Shown: positions 7,939 through 16,038 of the stretch, in pieces
Layout: each line of letters begins with the position of its first letter
How positions within the stretch are numbered: the first letter of the stretch is position 1
Assembly: GCA_027491315.1 (NCBI GenBank)
Contig: JAIXWL010000007.1
Coordinates: 1 to 46,122 of the forward strand
DNA: 46,122 nucleotides
Reading direction: 5' to 3'
From: Cytophagaceae bacterium
GTDB taxonomy: Bacteria > Bacteroidota > Bacteroidia > Cytophagales > Spirosomataceae
Position numbers and translations under genes: made by a program
Notes under the pieces: model-generated
What the model saw: only the letters and a program-made list of their open reading frames with translations
Database searches by the model: none
What the model was told of the DNA's origin: nothing

Positions 7939-8415
7939 ATGAACACTTTTCAACTAGACCTTGGTAATTTACAAATCAACCTTACAGACGAAAAGCTATT
8001 TGTTAACACATTTGCTTCAAATGAGACATTCGCCTTGAGATCTGTTAATGGTCTTGGGGTAATTGATTTAATAGAGGCTTATAACAAAAACTTAAATGAT
8101 TGGAGATTAAGACGAATTATTTTAACAATACCAGTTTCTATATTTTTGATTGCCGGAGTCGATAAACTTATTTTTGTGAACAACGAAAACATAAAAGAAT
8201 TATTTTTATTTGTTTATATCGGTATACCATTTGCAATTTATAAAATTTCATATTATCTGTTAATTAAACCTGTTTTAATGTCAGCTGTACGCATCATGCT
8301 AAATAGTGGTAATCGAGATTTTCAATTTGATAAAGCTGGTGTAGACAGTGAAGCTGTAGCAGAGTTTGTAGCCAGAGTAGAATCAACATTAACAGCCTAT
8401 CATAAAAAAGATTGA
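7939..8415 (+). CDS. hypothetical two-helix membrane protein
   Basis: 158 aa. The N-terminal ~50 residues are soluble (TFQLDLGNLQINLTDEKLFV). Two transmembrane helices follow at about 60-110 (RIILTIPVSIFLIAGVDKLI and ELFLFVYIGIPFAIYKISYY), then a soluble tail (FDKAGVDSEAVAEFVARVES). Family not recognised. It is 26 bp downstream of the lipoprotein gene and one base before the next small gene, supporting a single operon from 6787 to 8620. Confidence 0.6.
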   Translation: MNTFQLDLGNLQINLTDEKLFVNTFASNETFALRSVNGLGVIDLIEAYNKNLNDWRLRRIILTIPVSIFLIAGVDKLIFVNNENIKELFLFVYIGIPFAIYKISYYLLIKPVLMSAVRIMLNSGNRDFQFDKAGVDSEAVAEFVARVESTLTAYHKKD

Positions 8416-8416
8416 T

Positions 8417-8620
8417 ATGGGGTTTTGGAAAACTTATAGACAAGTTTGGAACGTTAGAACGTCCATTTGGCTCCAACAAGGACTAGAAAATTTATTAGGA
8501 AGGTGGATAGAAAGATTAGTTACCAAATGGAATTCAAAAGATATCATTGAAGTGTATATCCGAAAAAACAGTCAATGGAAGAATAATCTTGAGAAAAAAA
8601 GAAATGATACAGAATCCTAA
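8417..8620 (+). CDS. hypothetical small basic protein
   Basis: 67 aa, rich in Trp, Lys and Arg (GFWKTYRQVWNVRTSIWLQQ), with no signal peptide. Its ATG starts one base after the stop of the preceding gene, which supports real, coupled translation. Family and function unknown. The short length and lack of recognisable motifs keep confidence moderate. Confidence 0.45.
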   Translation: MGFWKTYRQVWNVRTSIWLQQGLENLLGRWIERLVTKWNSKDIIEVYIRKNSQWKNNLEKKRNDTES

Positions 8621-8711
8621 CCATATGACAGTATCTATTTTATTAAGAATAAACATAACTATCATGCTGTTTGGCTTTAACTTTTGGACAGACAAAAACT
8701 AGTTTATCAAC

Positions 8712-8966
8712 ATGAAAATTATCGACTATAAACTTGTTTCAAAGATTTATTTAATTAGTCATGTACTAGATGATGTTGAAGATGGTTTTACATCATCTAA
8801 TATGCATTTTGAAAAACTAATAAAAAAACATTTAGAAAATGATTATACTCCGTTAGGTGGTGTATCAGTAATTGTAAGTGATATAGAATTATCACCATAT
8901 GATAGTGAAAATACAGAAGGAACGAACTACATCTTAATGCAAAGTTTAGTTTTATATGGAAAATAA
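8712..8966 (+). CDS. DUF1737-like small protein
   Basis: 84 aa. The pattern MKIIDYKLVSK, then a helix with LIKKHLENDYTPLGGVSVI and ending in YILMQSLVLYGK, resembles DUF1737-type proteins, which share 'Y.vv.g....l...V...l..GW.P.GG.s' and a closing strand. It has no signal or membrane segment. It lies 91 bp after the previous gene, so it may have its own promoter. Function unknown. Confidence 0.55.
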   Translation: MKIIDYKLVSKIYLISHVLDDVEDGFTSSNMHFEKLIKKHLENDYTPLGGVSVIVSDIELSPYDSENTEGTNYILMQSLVLYGK

Positions 8967-9994
8967 TAAAACAAATTATTTAATATTGATTTATAGTAAT
9001 AAACTGAAATGAAAATATTGTGCTAATACTTTCCAATTCATAAAAATACCTTAAATACCTGCAATGAATCAGATATGTAGCTAAACTTTACCTTGAACTA
9101 CTACAGCCCTAAGGCGTTTATACCACTAACTTTTCTTCTATCACAAAGCATTCCTGGTTGGCAACTTACAAATGCATCAGCATCAGTAGTCATCTTCAAG
9201 CCTATAGAAACCTTAGATCCTACTGCTGGAATATACTTTGTACCCAGGGAAGACAAGCCTGAAAGGGTCTTTGCAATACTACAAGGGAATGGGACTCAAC
9301 AGGATCTTATAATACAGAAGGAAATAGATCCTTCTAGCTATCTTGCCGTAAGCGTTAGCATGTGGGAGCTAATGTTTATAGATGAGGGATTCGAATTGTA
9401 ATACTGATCTTTTACATGGATAGATCTCTTCGTCATAGAACATAATATTACCTTCTTTAGAGCTTCATTGCTGACCTTCTGAGACCTTCGAACAAGCACT
9501 CCTAAAGTAATCTATAATCAATACTAGAAGGCTCCTAAGGGCAAATAACCAGCCTTTCGGTAGGATTCAATAGAGCGATTCTGGAGCATCATTTCTGGTC
9601 TCCTTAAGCAATTACTTCAAGCACATTTACAGCTCTTCTAGGGATCAAGAATGAGCCTATAAAAGTAGGGACTTTCGGTAAACATGGCCAATCTTTTTGG
9701 AATCAATAGTAAACTGATAGGCTTTAATGGGAATCCTATTTTTAAGAATCTAGGTAAAATATATATGAAAGTAAATTAGTGTTCTAGAATTAGATTCTAG
9801 CAAGAAATATGGACAGGTGAGTCACAATAATTATTTTTGAAGTGTAAATAAGCCTTTTATACAGCCAATTAGGAGTTTTTCTAAGGTTAAGCGAGTCACT
9901 AAGTGAGTCAGTAGATGAGTCAAAAGTAGAAGAAATGGCTATAAATATTGTATTTGCTTAGGATCTTACTAATTTCGAAAAATTAATGTTTAAC
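8967..9994. other. ~1-kb stretch with no confident gene; doubtful frame at 9093-9401
   Basis: The only sizeable frame runs 9093-9401 on the plus strand (TTG start, 102 codons, product containing ETLDPTAGIYFVPREDKPER). It has a stop five codons upstream, no ATG and no recognised family. It may be a fragment of a decayed gene. The rest (9402-9800) shows no open frame, hairpin or repeat that I can support. The GAGTCA repeats at 9819-9922 lie at its right edge. Confidence 0.4.
9819..9922. repeat. GAGTCA direct repeats, three at 12-bp spacing
   Basis: GAGTCA occurs at 9819-9824, 9893-9898, 9905-9910 and 9917-9922. The last three are exactly 12 bp apart, about one helical turn, so a protein could bind them on one face. 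They sit ~150-250 bp inside the inner att copy, a position that would suit accessory sites of an older recombinase. Function is inferred. Confidence 0.55.
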
Positions 9995-10033
9995 AGACAA
10001 AACTTATCAGAAAACACTGCAAAACCCCTTTAA

Positions 10034-10063
10034 ACAAAAAAAGCCCAACATTTCTGTTGAGCT
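10034..10063 (-). terminator. intrinsic terminator of the displaced tRNA-Thr 3' end
   Basis: Read on the minus strand: AGCTCAACA, loop GAAA, TGTTGGGCT, then a T run. The stem is nine base pairs with one G-U. It directly follows the tRNA-Thr 3' fragment at 10069-10113 and is best explained as the terminator that once ended the tRNA transcript before the island inserted. Confidence 0.85.
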
Positions 10064-10068
10064 TTAAT

Positions 10069-10113
10069 GAGCCTCCTATCGGGATCGAACCAATGACCTA
10101 CTGATTACAAGTC
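10069..10113 (-). repeat. left attachment site: tRNA-Thr 3' half
   Basis: These 45 bp are identical to 35180-35224 and cover the acceptor 3' strand, T arm and anticodon-loop half of tRNA-Thr. Identity ends on both sides (T versus A before, CTAATTA versus AGTTGCT after). The fragment lacks the 5' half of a tRNA, so it is not a functional gene. Confidence 0.92.
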
Positions 10114-10228
10114 CTAATTAATATTTTTAATTATTTATAATTTTTATTAATAATTATCTATTAATCAGGTAGTTGTGAAACAAATGTGCTTAACTATTTT
10201 GTTGGTTTTTTCACAATGTTTCACCAAC

Positions 10229-10252
10229 CTGGGTGCAAATCTGGGTGCAAAT
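10229..10252. promoter_or_regulatory. tandem 12-bp repeat near left end: candidate integrase arm sites
   Basis: CTGGGTGCAAAT is present twice back to back (10229-10240, 10241-10252), 12 bp before the integrase start. The same pair recurs just inside the right end (35112-35134) in the same orientation. Matching repeats near both ends, placed inside the att cores, are typical of arm-type binding sites of tyrosine recombinases. They may also tie integrase expression to occupancy. Confidence 0.75.
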
Positions 10253-10264
10253 TTTTAATTAAAA

Positions 10265-11494
10265 ATGGGAATTTCATTAAGTTATTTTTTAGACACAAGA
10301 AGAAGAAGAAATGATGGAACCTATCCAATTAATATGCGGATTTCTCAAAAGGGGAAAAAGTGTATTTATAAAATTGGAGAAGGCACTAAGGAGGATTTTG
10401 AAGCATTTTCAAGAGGATCCAATAAAAAAGGAGCTCAGGAGATTAAACTCATGATTTCTGAACCATTTTATAGAGCTGAGTCAATCATTTCCAAAATGCG
10501 CATTTTCGATAAGAATTCATTTGAACGGTTGTTTTTTAATAAAATAGATGAAGTACCTATAAGTCGAACTGTTGAGACAATGTTTAAAGAAATGATCCAC
10601 TCATTGGAGCTTGAGGATAGAATTGGGACAAGGGATTCCTACAAGACTACTCTAAGTAGTGTTTTAGCTTTTCACGGTAAAAAGCCAGCTAAATTATATT
10701 TTGAGGATATAAATAAAGATTGGTTAGTGAAATTTGAAAAATGGCTACTAGCGAAAGGAAGATCAATTTCAACAGTTGGGATTTATACTCGTACAATTCG
10801 ATCTGCTTATAATAATGCAATTCACATGGGTTGGATTGATAAATCATTTTACCCTTTTGGCAAAAGAGACTATAAAATTCCTGCAACAAGAAACGTGAAA
10901 AAAGCCCTTAACATAAATCAAATTCGATTGATCCGTAATTATGTAGCTCAAAACGAAAAGGAAGAATTTGCCAGGGATATGTTTATTATGACTTATCTGT
11001 GCAATGGTATCAATTTTAAGGATATTTGCTTACTGAAATTTGAAAATATAGGAGAGAAAATAATCACCTTTAACAGGTCAAAAACCTTACATTCAATTAA
11101 AGTTTTGGAACCAATTAAGGTAGCTCTTCTTCCAGAAATTAAAGAAATAATTCATAGGTGGGGAAATTGTTACCCTAATAAAAAGCCAAATGATTATGTA
11201 TTTCCATTTTTGCTGGGTGGAGAATCTGGACTTCAACTGAGGGATAGAACAAGGAATTCTCTAAAAAAAGTAAACAAGCACATTAAAGTAATTGCCCAAA
11301 AATTAAATTTAGGGATAGATGGCATTGGTACATATCATAGTAGACATTCATTTGCATCTATTTCAAAAAATGCCGGGATTTCAATTCAAGATATTAGTGA
11401 ATCTCTGGGACACTCTTCTCTTGCAGTAACTAAATGTTACTTGGCTTCGTTAGAAGATGATCAAATTATTCTTAACGCGAGAAAGTTATTGTGA
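10265..11494 (+). CDS. tyrosine recombinase (island integrase)
   Basis: 409 aa, normal for Bacteroidota site-specific integrases. An N-terminal arm-binding region (YFLDTRRRRNDGTYPINMRI) is followed by a SAM-like core-binding domain (~105-205) and the catalytic domain (~215-409). Visible catalytic elements are TYHSRHSFAS (R of the HxxR box), LGHSSLAVTKCY (His and nucleophile Tyr) and the Lys-containing beta-hairpin (RSKTLHSIKV). The usual first Arg position reads GINFKDI and the HxxR His reads Tyr; both substitutions are familiar in Bacteroidota integrases. It lies beside the left att site and should drive integration into tRNA-Thr. Confidence 0.93.
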   Translation: MGISLSYFLDTRRRRNDGTYPINMRISQKGKKCIYKIGEGTKEDFEAFSRGSNKKGAQEIKLMISEPFYRAESIISKMRIFDKNSFERLFFNKIDEVPISRTVETMFKEMIHSLELEDRIGTRDSYKTTLSSVLAFHGKKPAKLYFEDINKDWLVKFEKWLLAKGRSISTVGIYTRTIRSAYNNAIHMGWIDKSFYPFGKRDYKIPATRNVKKALNINQIRLIRNYVAQNEKEEFARDMFIMTYLCNGINFKDICLLKFENIGEKIITFNRSKTLHSIKVLEPIKVALLPEIKEIIHRWGNCYPNKKPNDYVFPFLLGGESGLQLRDRTRNSLKKVNKHIKVIAQKLNLGIDGIGTYHSRHSFASISKNAGISIQDISESLGHSSLAVTKCYLASLEDDQIILNARKLL

Positions 11495-11601
11495 AGTTTA
11501 GTTTAGCATATTTTACCTGTGGATAAACTGTTTATAACCATATTGGGAGTTCAAATTATTTTGCAGAATTTTGCAAACACATAACAACAGGTAAACTAAT
11601 T

Positions 11602-11925
11602 ATGAACAAAAAAATGAGAAATTTTAAAACTGAAGCAGAGAATGAAGAAATTTCGTCTGTTTCAATTCTTGGGGAAGTACAGGATATTTCCCAAAAATTA
11701 GATTTTTTAATAGCTTCAATGGGTGCTGAAAAATTTATTCGAACTGAACCCTCCCAAACTACTAAGCTTTACAACATTAATCAAATGGCAAGGTTCTTAG
11801 GTGTATCACCAGGGACGCTGTATAATAAGATCTCAAAAAAGGCAATTCCATTTACAAAAGTTGGTGGAAGTATTCGTTTCACTGAAGCCCATCTAAAAGA
11901 ATTACTAAAAAATTCACTGAATTAA
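11602..11925 (+). CDS. helix-turn-helix protein, excisionase-like
   Basis: 107 aa. The C-terminal 50 residues form a MerR/excisionase-type winged helix (YNINQMARFLGVSPGTLYNK, then FTKVGGSIRFTEAHLKELL), as in HTH_17 proteins encoded beside Bacteroidota integrases. The N-terminal ~50 residues are probably a helical dimerisation region (VQDISQKLDFLIASMG). Likely roles are directing excision or regulating the primase gene. The palindrome at 12191-12212 is a candidate target. Confidence 0.8.
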   Translation: MNKKMRNFKTEAENEEISSVSILGEVQDISQKLDFLIASMGAEKFIRTEPSQTTKLYNINQMARFLGVSPGTLYNKISKKAIPFTKVGGSIRFTEAHLKELLKNSLN

Positions 11926-12190
11926 CAAGACTAATTAATAAATATTGAGGACCAAAAGACTAGAAGAGCTATACATTCAAACTATCAAATCAGAACTTAA
12001 GAACTAACCAGGAATCAAACTAAGCAATTTCCGATACTGAAGCCAAATCAAATTCTCAGTTAAGAGATAACACAGAAGCAACATTCAACAAAGAAGCAAA
12101 ATCTGACACTTCAGCGAAATCCAACACTCACGCAAGTTGGAATTATTACCTAACCTACTAAGATTAATATAATTTTTATTGGCTAGTTAC
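11926..12190. other. A-rich, strand-asymmetric non-coding stretch before the primase
   Basis: About 265 bp that is poor in T on the plus strand, with many GAAGC, AAATC and AACA words and no ATG-started gene. It separates the excisionase-like gene from the primase-helicase. Replicon genes of satellite elements often lie beside their origin, so an origin here is possible, but no clear iteron set was found. Confidence 0.35.
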
Positions 12191-12212
12191 TTGTATTCAT
12201 CAATGAATACAA
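12191..12212. promoter_or_regulatory. inverted repeat upstream of primase, likely operator
   Basis: TTGTATTCAT (12191-12200) and ATGAATACAA (12203-12212) form a perfect 10-bp dyad with a 2-bp spacer, 23 bp before the primase start. The size and symmetry fit a dimeric HTH repressor site. The HTH gene just upstream is the obvious candidate binder; this is inferred. Confidence 0.65.
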
Positions 12213-12235
12213 AATACTATTAAATTTTTCAAAAA

Positions 12236-13684
12236 ATGAAAAACCACCTTTTAGTGCCCAAAACCGAGGTTTTGGATGATGTGGAAAACTCCACCAATGT
12301 ATTAAATAAAAGCGATGAAGAGTCATTTAGCTTTTTACTTAACTATTTTGTGCCAATTGATTTTTATTCAAGAGCTAAGCTAGTTTCTGGTCAAAAATTG
12401 ACGACAAAGCATTACGTAGTTTTAACCATAGACGAGTTATTGGCTAAACTAAAAACCAATAAATTAGGTATGGCCTCCTTTAATGGACAAGTATATATTT
12501 TTAAAGGGGAGTATTGGCAGATTTTAACCAAGGAAGAGTTAAAGAATTTTCTTGGCTGTTTATCCTTCAGGTTGGGTATTGAGGTGTGTACATCAAAATA
12601 TCACTCATTTAAGGATGAGCTACACAAGCAATTTGTTACTTCTAGTTTTGTTAAAATAACAAAAGAGAAAACTAGTTCATTGATCAATTTCAGAAACGGT
12701 ACCCTAGTGATTGGATCTGATGGATCTCTTGTTTTAAAGGATTTTGACAAACACGATTTTTTGACTTTCCAACTTCCATTTGTTTATGATGAGGGTCAAG
12801 ATTGTCCATTATTTATGAAATTCTTGAATAAGGTATTACCCGATATCGACCAGCAAAACATTATTGCCGAGTTTATTGCTTATTCGCTTTTACCCAATTC
12901 CTTATTAAAACTTGAGAAAAGTCTGATATTGTATGGTGTTGGATCTAATGGAAAGAGCGTTGTCTTTGATTTGATTATTAACCTATTAGGAAAAGATAAT
13001 GTATCAAATTACACTCTTCAGTCAATTACAAATGAAACAGGTTATCAGCGTGCAATGCTTGCCCATAGGTTATTAAATTATGCGAGTGAGATATCCAGTC
13101 GGATGGATTCTACTATGTTTAAAGCTTTAGTAAGTGGAGAGGCCGTAGAATGTAGACTTCCATATCAAGAACCAATGATTATCGATGAATATGCAAAATT
13201 AATGTTCAATTGCAATCAACTACCTGCTGATGTGGAACATAATAATGCTTTTTATAGGAGATTCTTAATTATTGAATTTGCTGTAGTAATCAATGAGGAA
13301 GAAAAAGATCCTCAGCTTGCACAAAAAATAATCTTGGATGAGCTGCCTGGATTGTTTAACTGGGTTTTAGAGGGCATGAAGCGATTATTAAAGAACAAGA
13401 AGTTTACATATTCTAAAAAATCTGAAGACTTATTAAAAGACTATCAGCTCCAAAGTGATTCTGTTAAATTGTTTTTGGCAGATGAAAAATATAGTCCTTG
13501 TATACTAGGAGATATGGCACTAAAATATCTCTACCAAACTTACAGGAATTATTGTCTAGATTCTGGCTATAAACCTTGTTCTAATCGAATCTTTGCAGAT
13601 AGGCTTAGGAAAATAGGATTTGGTATTGAAAGAAAAAACATTGGCATGATTGTTCATGCATGTAATGATCAGGTAATTAATTAA
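12236..13684 (+). CDS. P4/D5-family primase-helicase, replication protein of the island
   Basis: 482 aa. Residues ~35-220 match the D5 N-terminal-like region seen before SF3 helicases in phage and plasmid primases (QVYIFKGEYWQIL; LINFRNGTLVIG; LTFQLPFVYDEG). The SF3 helicase has Walker A at 234-241 (GVGSNGKS), a Walker B-like LLNYASEIS, and the sensor strand KLMFNCNQLP near 320. The C-terminal ~90 residues look like the poxvirus D5-type winged end (SVKLFLADEKY...). No archaeo-eukaryotic primase motif was recognised, so it may be helicase-only. It supports autonomous replication of the excised island. Confidence 0.88.
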   Translation: MKNHLLVPKTEVLDDVENSTNVLNKSDEESFSFLLNYFVPIDFYSRAKLVSGQKLTTKHYVVLTIDELLAKLKTNKLGMASFNGQVYIFKGEYWQILTKEELKNFLGCLSFRLGIEVCTSKYHSFKDELHKQFVTSSFVKITKEKTSSLINFRNGTLVIGSDGSLVLKDFDKHDFLTFQLPFVYDEGQDCPLFMKFLNKVLPDIDQQNIIAEFIAYSLLPNSLLKLEKSLILYGVGSNGKSVVFDLIINLLGKDNVSNYTLQSITNETGYQRAMLAHRLLNYASEISSRMDSTMFKALVSGEAVECRLPYQEPMIIDEYAKLMFNCNQLPADVEHNNAFYRRFLIIEFAVVINEEEKDPQLAQKIILDELPGLFNWVLEGMKRLLKNKKFTYSKKSEDLLKDYQLQSDSVKLFLADEKYSPCILGDMALKYLYQTYRNYCLDSGYKPCSNRIFADRLRKIGFGIERKNIGMIVHACNDQVIN

Positions 13685-13707
13685 TTTTTTAATCAGCGTC
13701 ACATTGT

Positions 13708-13746
13708 ACACGTCATTCACTTTTATTAAGAAAGTGAATGACGTGT
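13708..13746. repeat. perfect 16-bp hairpin after the primase gene
   Basis: ACACGTCATTCACTTT (13708-13723) and its exact reverse complement (13731-13746) enclose a 7-base loop TATTAAG. No T run follows on either strand, so it is not a standard terminator. Candidates are a replication start structure, a bidirectional transcription block or an RNA-stabilising hairpin between the primase gene and the next one. Confidence 0.8.
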
Positions 13747-13779
13747 AGAAAGTGAGGTACAAAACAAACAATATAACCC

Positions 13780-14334
13780 ATGGCACAACCAATTTTGTCT
13801 TATAAAAGCCTTATTACATCAGAATCGATTCACTATGTTCGAGATAAACATAATAATGGGGAGGCATTCTTCTATTTTAAGGAAATTTCTAAAATGAAGT
13901 TATCTAAAGACAAAACTCAGCTCCTTAGCATTCCAGTGCTTACCTTGGCAAGGATTTCTATGAGTTCTCCTGAACGAGTCTACCACCTTGCTGGAATCGT
14001 TAATCATTTAAATCCAGGACTTAAATGGGATTGGGAAAAGTTTTTTTTAAAATTTGAAAAAGCAAGGAGGGATAAAATGTTATTTCCAGATGAATACAAG
14101 GCACGGGTACTTAGATCTGACATATTATTTAGACAATTATCCGAAGAAGAAATATTGGATGATCCAAGTTTGCTACCTTTAGAAGGATTGAGCGAAGTAT
14201 TGTATGACCCTTCTATTCAATTGCCGATTATTGAACAAGAAGGCTTAAGAGAAGAGGATTTACTTGTTGAAATAAAAAGAAAAATGGATTTCTTTTTCAA
14301 CAATATCGTTCTTCCTGATGATATTGTTTTTTAA
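13780..14334 (+). CDS. hypothetical island protein
   Basis: 184 aa, soluble, mixed helical. Segments include VYHLAGIVNHLNPGLKWDWE, LFRQLSEEEILDDPSLLPLE and a C-terminal IKRKMDFFFNNIVLPDDIVF. No family recognised. It follows the primase on the same strand after a 95-bp gap containing the strong hairpin. It is probably part of the island's replication or maintenance block, but that rests on position only. Confidence 0.65.
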   Translation: MAQPILSYKSLITSESIHYVRDKHNNGEAFFYFKEISKMKLSKDKTQLLSIPVLTLARISMSSPERVYHLAGIVNHLNPGLKWDWEKFFLKFEKARRDKMLFPDEYKARVLRSDILFRQLSEEEILDDPSLLPLEGLSEVLYDPSIQLPIIEQEGLREEDLLVEIKRKMDFFFNNIVLPDDIVF

Positions 14335-14365
14335 TTAGATTTTAAAGTATAGATAGGTACACAAA

Positions 14366-14393
14366 GGAGGTCAAAATTGATAATTTGACCTCC
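14366..14393. terminator. hairpin downstream of the 13780-14334 gene
   Basis: GGAGGTCAAA (14366-14375) pairs with TTTGACCTCC (14384-14393) over 10 bp with an 8-base loop. It lies 31 bp after a stop codon, a terminator-like place. The T run that should follow is missing on the plus strand, so termination would be weak or need a factor. Confidence 0.45.
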
Positions 14394-14454
14394 AAATTGT
14401 GGTGATTGGAAAAAAATGGTTTTACCGATTAAATTGGTACACCATCGATAAATG

Positions 14455-15653
14455 TGTGTAAGTAGAAAATTGTGCTGGTTTCAGCCTTCACTATTTTTTT
14501 TACATTTAAACACCAAACACGATGGAATTGGAATTACCAGATTCATAAACCGATGCTTTCTTAAAGCAGCTGAAAACGGGAGAGGAGCTACAGGCTTTTC
14601 TACGTGATCTTCACAAGCGAGGCTTGGAGAAGATTTTAGAAGGGGAACTCGATGCCCATTTGGGTTACGACAAACACGAGAAAACTCCTAGCACCAATGC
14701 CCGTAATGGGACACAGAAAAAGGTCATTAAAACAGACTTTGGCGAAACCCCCATTGAAGTGCCTAGAGATCGAGAGGCTAGCTTTGATCCTGTTTTAGTC
14801 CCCAAGCGGAGCCGTTATTCAACTGGTTTTGAGAACTTGATTGTATCGCTCTATTCAAAGGGAATGAGCGTGAGTGACATCCATCAAGAGATCAAGGAGA
14901 TTTATCAATTTAAACTATCTACATCCGCTATTTCACGGGTGACAGAACGCATTATAGAAGACACTATCTAGCCATCGAATTAAATCGAGAGGGCAGAAAA
15001 GAGGTGCTAGGTATGTGGCTGGGAAAGAATGAGAGTTCGAGCTTCTGAATGGGTGTTATGACCGATTTAAAGGCTCGAGGGGTGGAAGATATCCTAATTA
15101 CGGCTACCGATAATTTAAATGGTTTTACGCAAACCATTCGGGCCGTGTTCCCTGAATCACAAACCTAAATCTGCGTTGTCCACCAAATTCGAAATGCGTG
15201 TCGCTATGTGGTTTGGAAGGATAAAAAGGAGTTCAGTCGGGATATGAAAGACATTTATGATGCTCCTACCAAACAATCCGCAGAGGCTGCATTGAAAGAT
15301 TATGGAGCTAAATGGGGAAAGAAATATCCTTATGCTATTCGATCCTGGGAGGATAATTGGGAAGAATTAACCGTCTTCTTTGATTTTCCACTCGAGATTC
15401 GAAAGATCATTTACACCACAAATCTGATTGAAAACTTGAATGGAAAGATTCGTAAATACACGAAAAATAAGCTCTCGTTTCCAACAGATGATGCTTTGAT
15501 GAAATCCGTTTTTCTAGCTCTAAACGAAGCCACTAAAAAATGGAGTATGCCAATTCATAACTGGGGAATTATTTTAAACCAGTTTTTGGCTATATTTGAA
15601 AAAAGGGTCCGAATTTTAAAGAAAATCTGAACCCCTAATTTTCTACTTACACA
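14455..15653 (+). mobile_element. IS256-family insertion sequence remnant
   Basis: Inverted ends TGTGTAAGTAGAAAATT (14455-14471) and its reverse complement (15637-15653) match over 17 bp and fit the short ends of IS256-family elements. The 1.2-kb interior encodes a broken IS256-type transposase. No 8-9-bp target duplication is visible beside the ends, which suggests old insertion or end rearrangement. Confidence 0.85.
14522..15630 (+). pseudogene. IS256-family transposase, degenerate
   Basis: The N-terminal part is clear (LDAHLGYDKHEKTPSTNARNG; PIEVPRDREASFDPVLVPKR; SAISRVTERI), as is the C-terminal part ([20 protein letters not shown], the family's end motif). Lesions: an in-frame TAA at 14546, a frame change near 14968 where the segment with the first catalytic Asp (family D-A-I-x-x-K-V-R) is missing, a TGA at 15046, and a TAA at 15166. 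After the deletion the frame reads LAIELNREGRKEVLGMWLGK and [14 protein letters not shown]. The length is about 40 residues short of normal. It cannot make an active enzyme. Confidence 0.92.
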
Positions 15654-15834
15654 GTAATGAGATAGTGTCAATTTATCAAAATAAGTTGTATTAATTTAAA
15701 AACAAATGTAATATTGACTAATTAGTATTCAAATATTTTCCTTAAAATACCATACCTTTAAATCTTAAAATTCCTTTTAAGAAGCAGTTTAAACACCTTT
15801 TTTCCTCGTAGGTTGGTTTGGGTGAGTACTGGTT

Positions 15835-16020
15835 CTACTTACCTTGCTTGTCGAATAAATGATAACCATTTCCCAAGTCTGTTGTTTTTAATACTTTTGA
15901 AGGATTGTAAGAGTTCGATAGAATTATCTTTTCATGATACATACTTCCTTTTATCAAATTAGAGCTTTCTTCTCTTGATTTCAAGGGTTTGGCATTATAT
16001 TTAAATTGCTTTGGCATCAT
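15835..16020 (-). CDS. small protein at the end of the restriction/kinase operon
   Basis: 61 aa, basic, soluble, with SMYHEKIILSNSYNPSKVLK and a closing GNGYHLFDKQGK. It starts with two consecutive ATG codons 18 bp after the kinase stop, on the same strand, so it is probably translated from the same transcript. Family not recognised. It could be a kinase substrate, inhibitor or antitoxin-like partner (inference from position). Confidence 0.5.
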   Translation of the reverse strand: MMPKQFKYNAKPLKSREESSNLIKGSMYHEKIILSNSYNPSKVLKTTDLGNGYHLFDKQGK

Positions 16021-16038
16021 TTAAATCATTAATAGTAA

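Noticed and set aside
9093..9401. 102-codon plus-strand frame as a gene
   Set aside because: TTG start only, a stop five codons upstream and no recognisable family; kept only as a doubtful frame inside the intergenic entry.
10071..10113. Second tRNA-Thr gene at the left island end
   Set aside because: Only the 3' half is present; acceptor 5' strand, D arm and half of the anticodon arm are missing.
12236..13684. Prophage
   Set aside because: The primase and integrase are also typical of satellites and plasmid-like islands, and no capsid, terminase, portal, tail or lysis gene was found.
14455..15653. Active IS256-family element
   Set aside because: Three in-frame stops, a frame change and a missing catalytic segment make the transposase non-functional.
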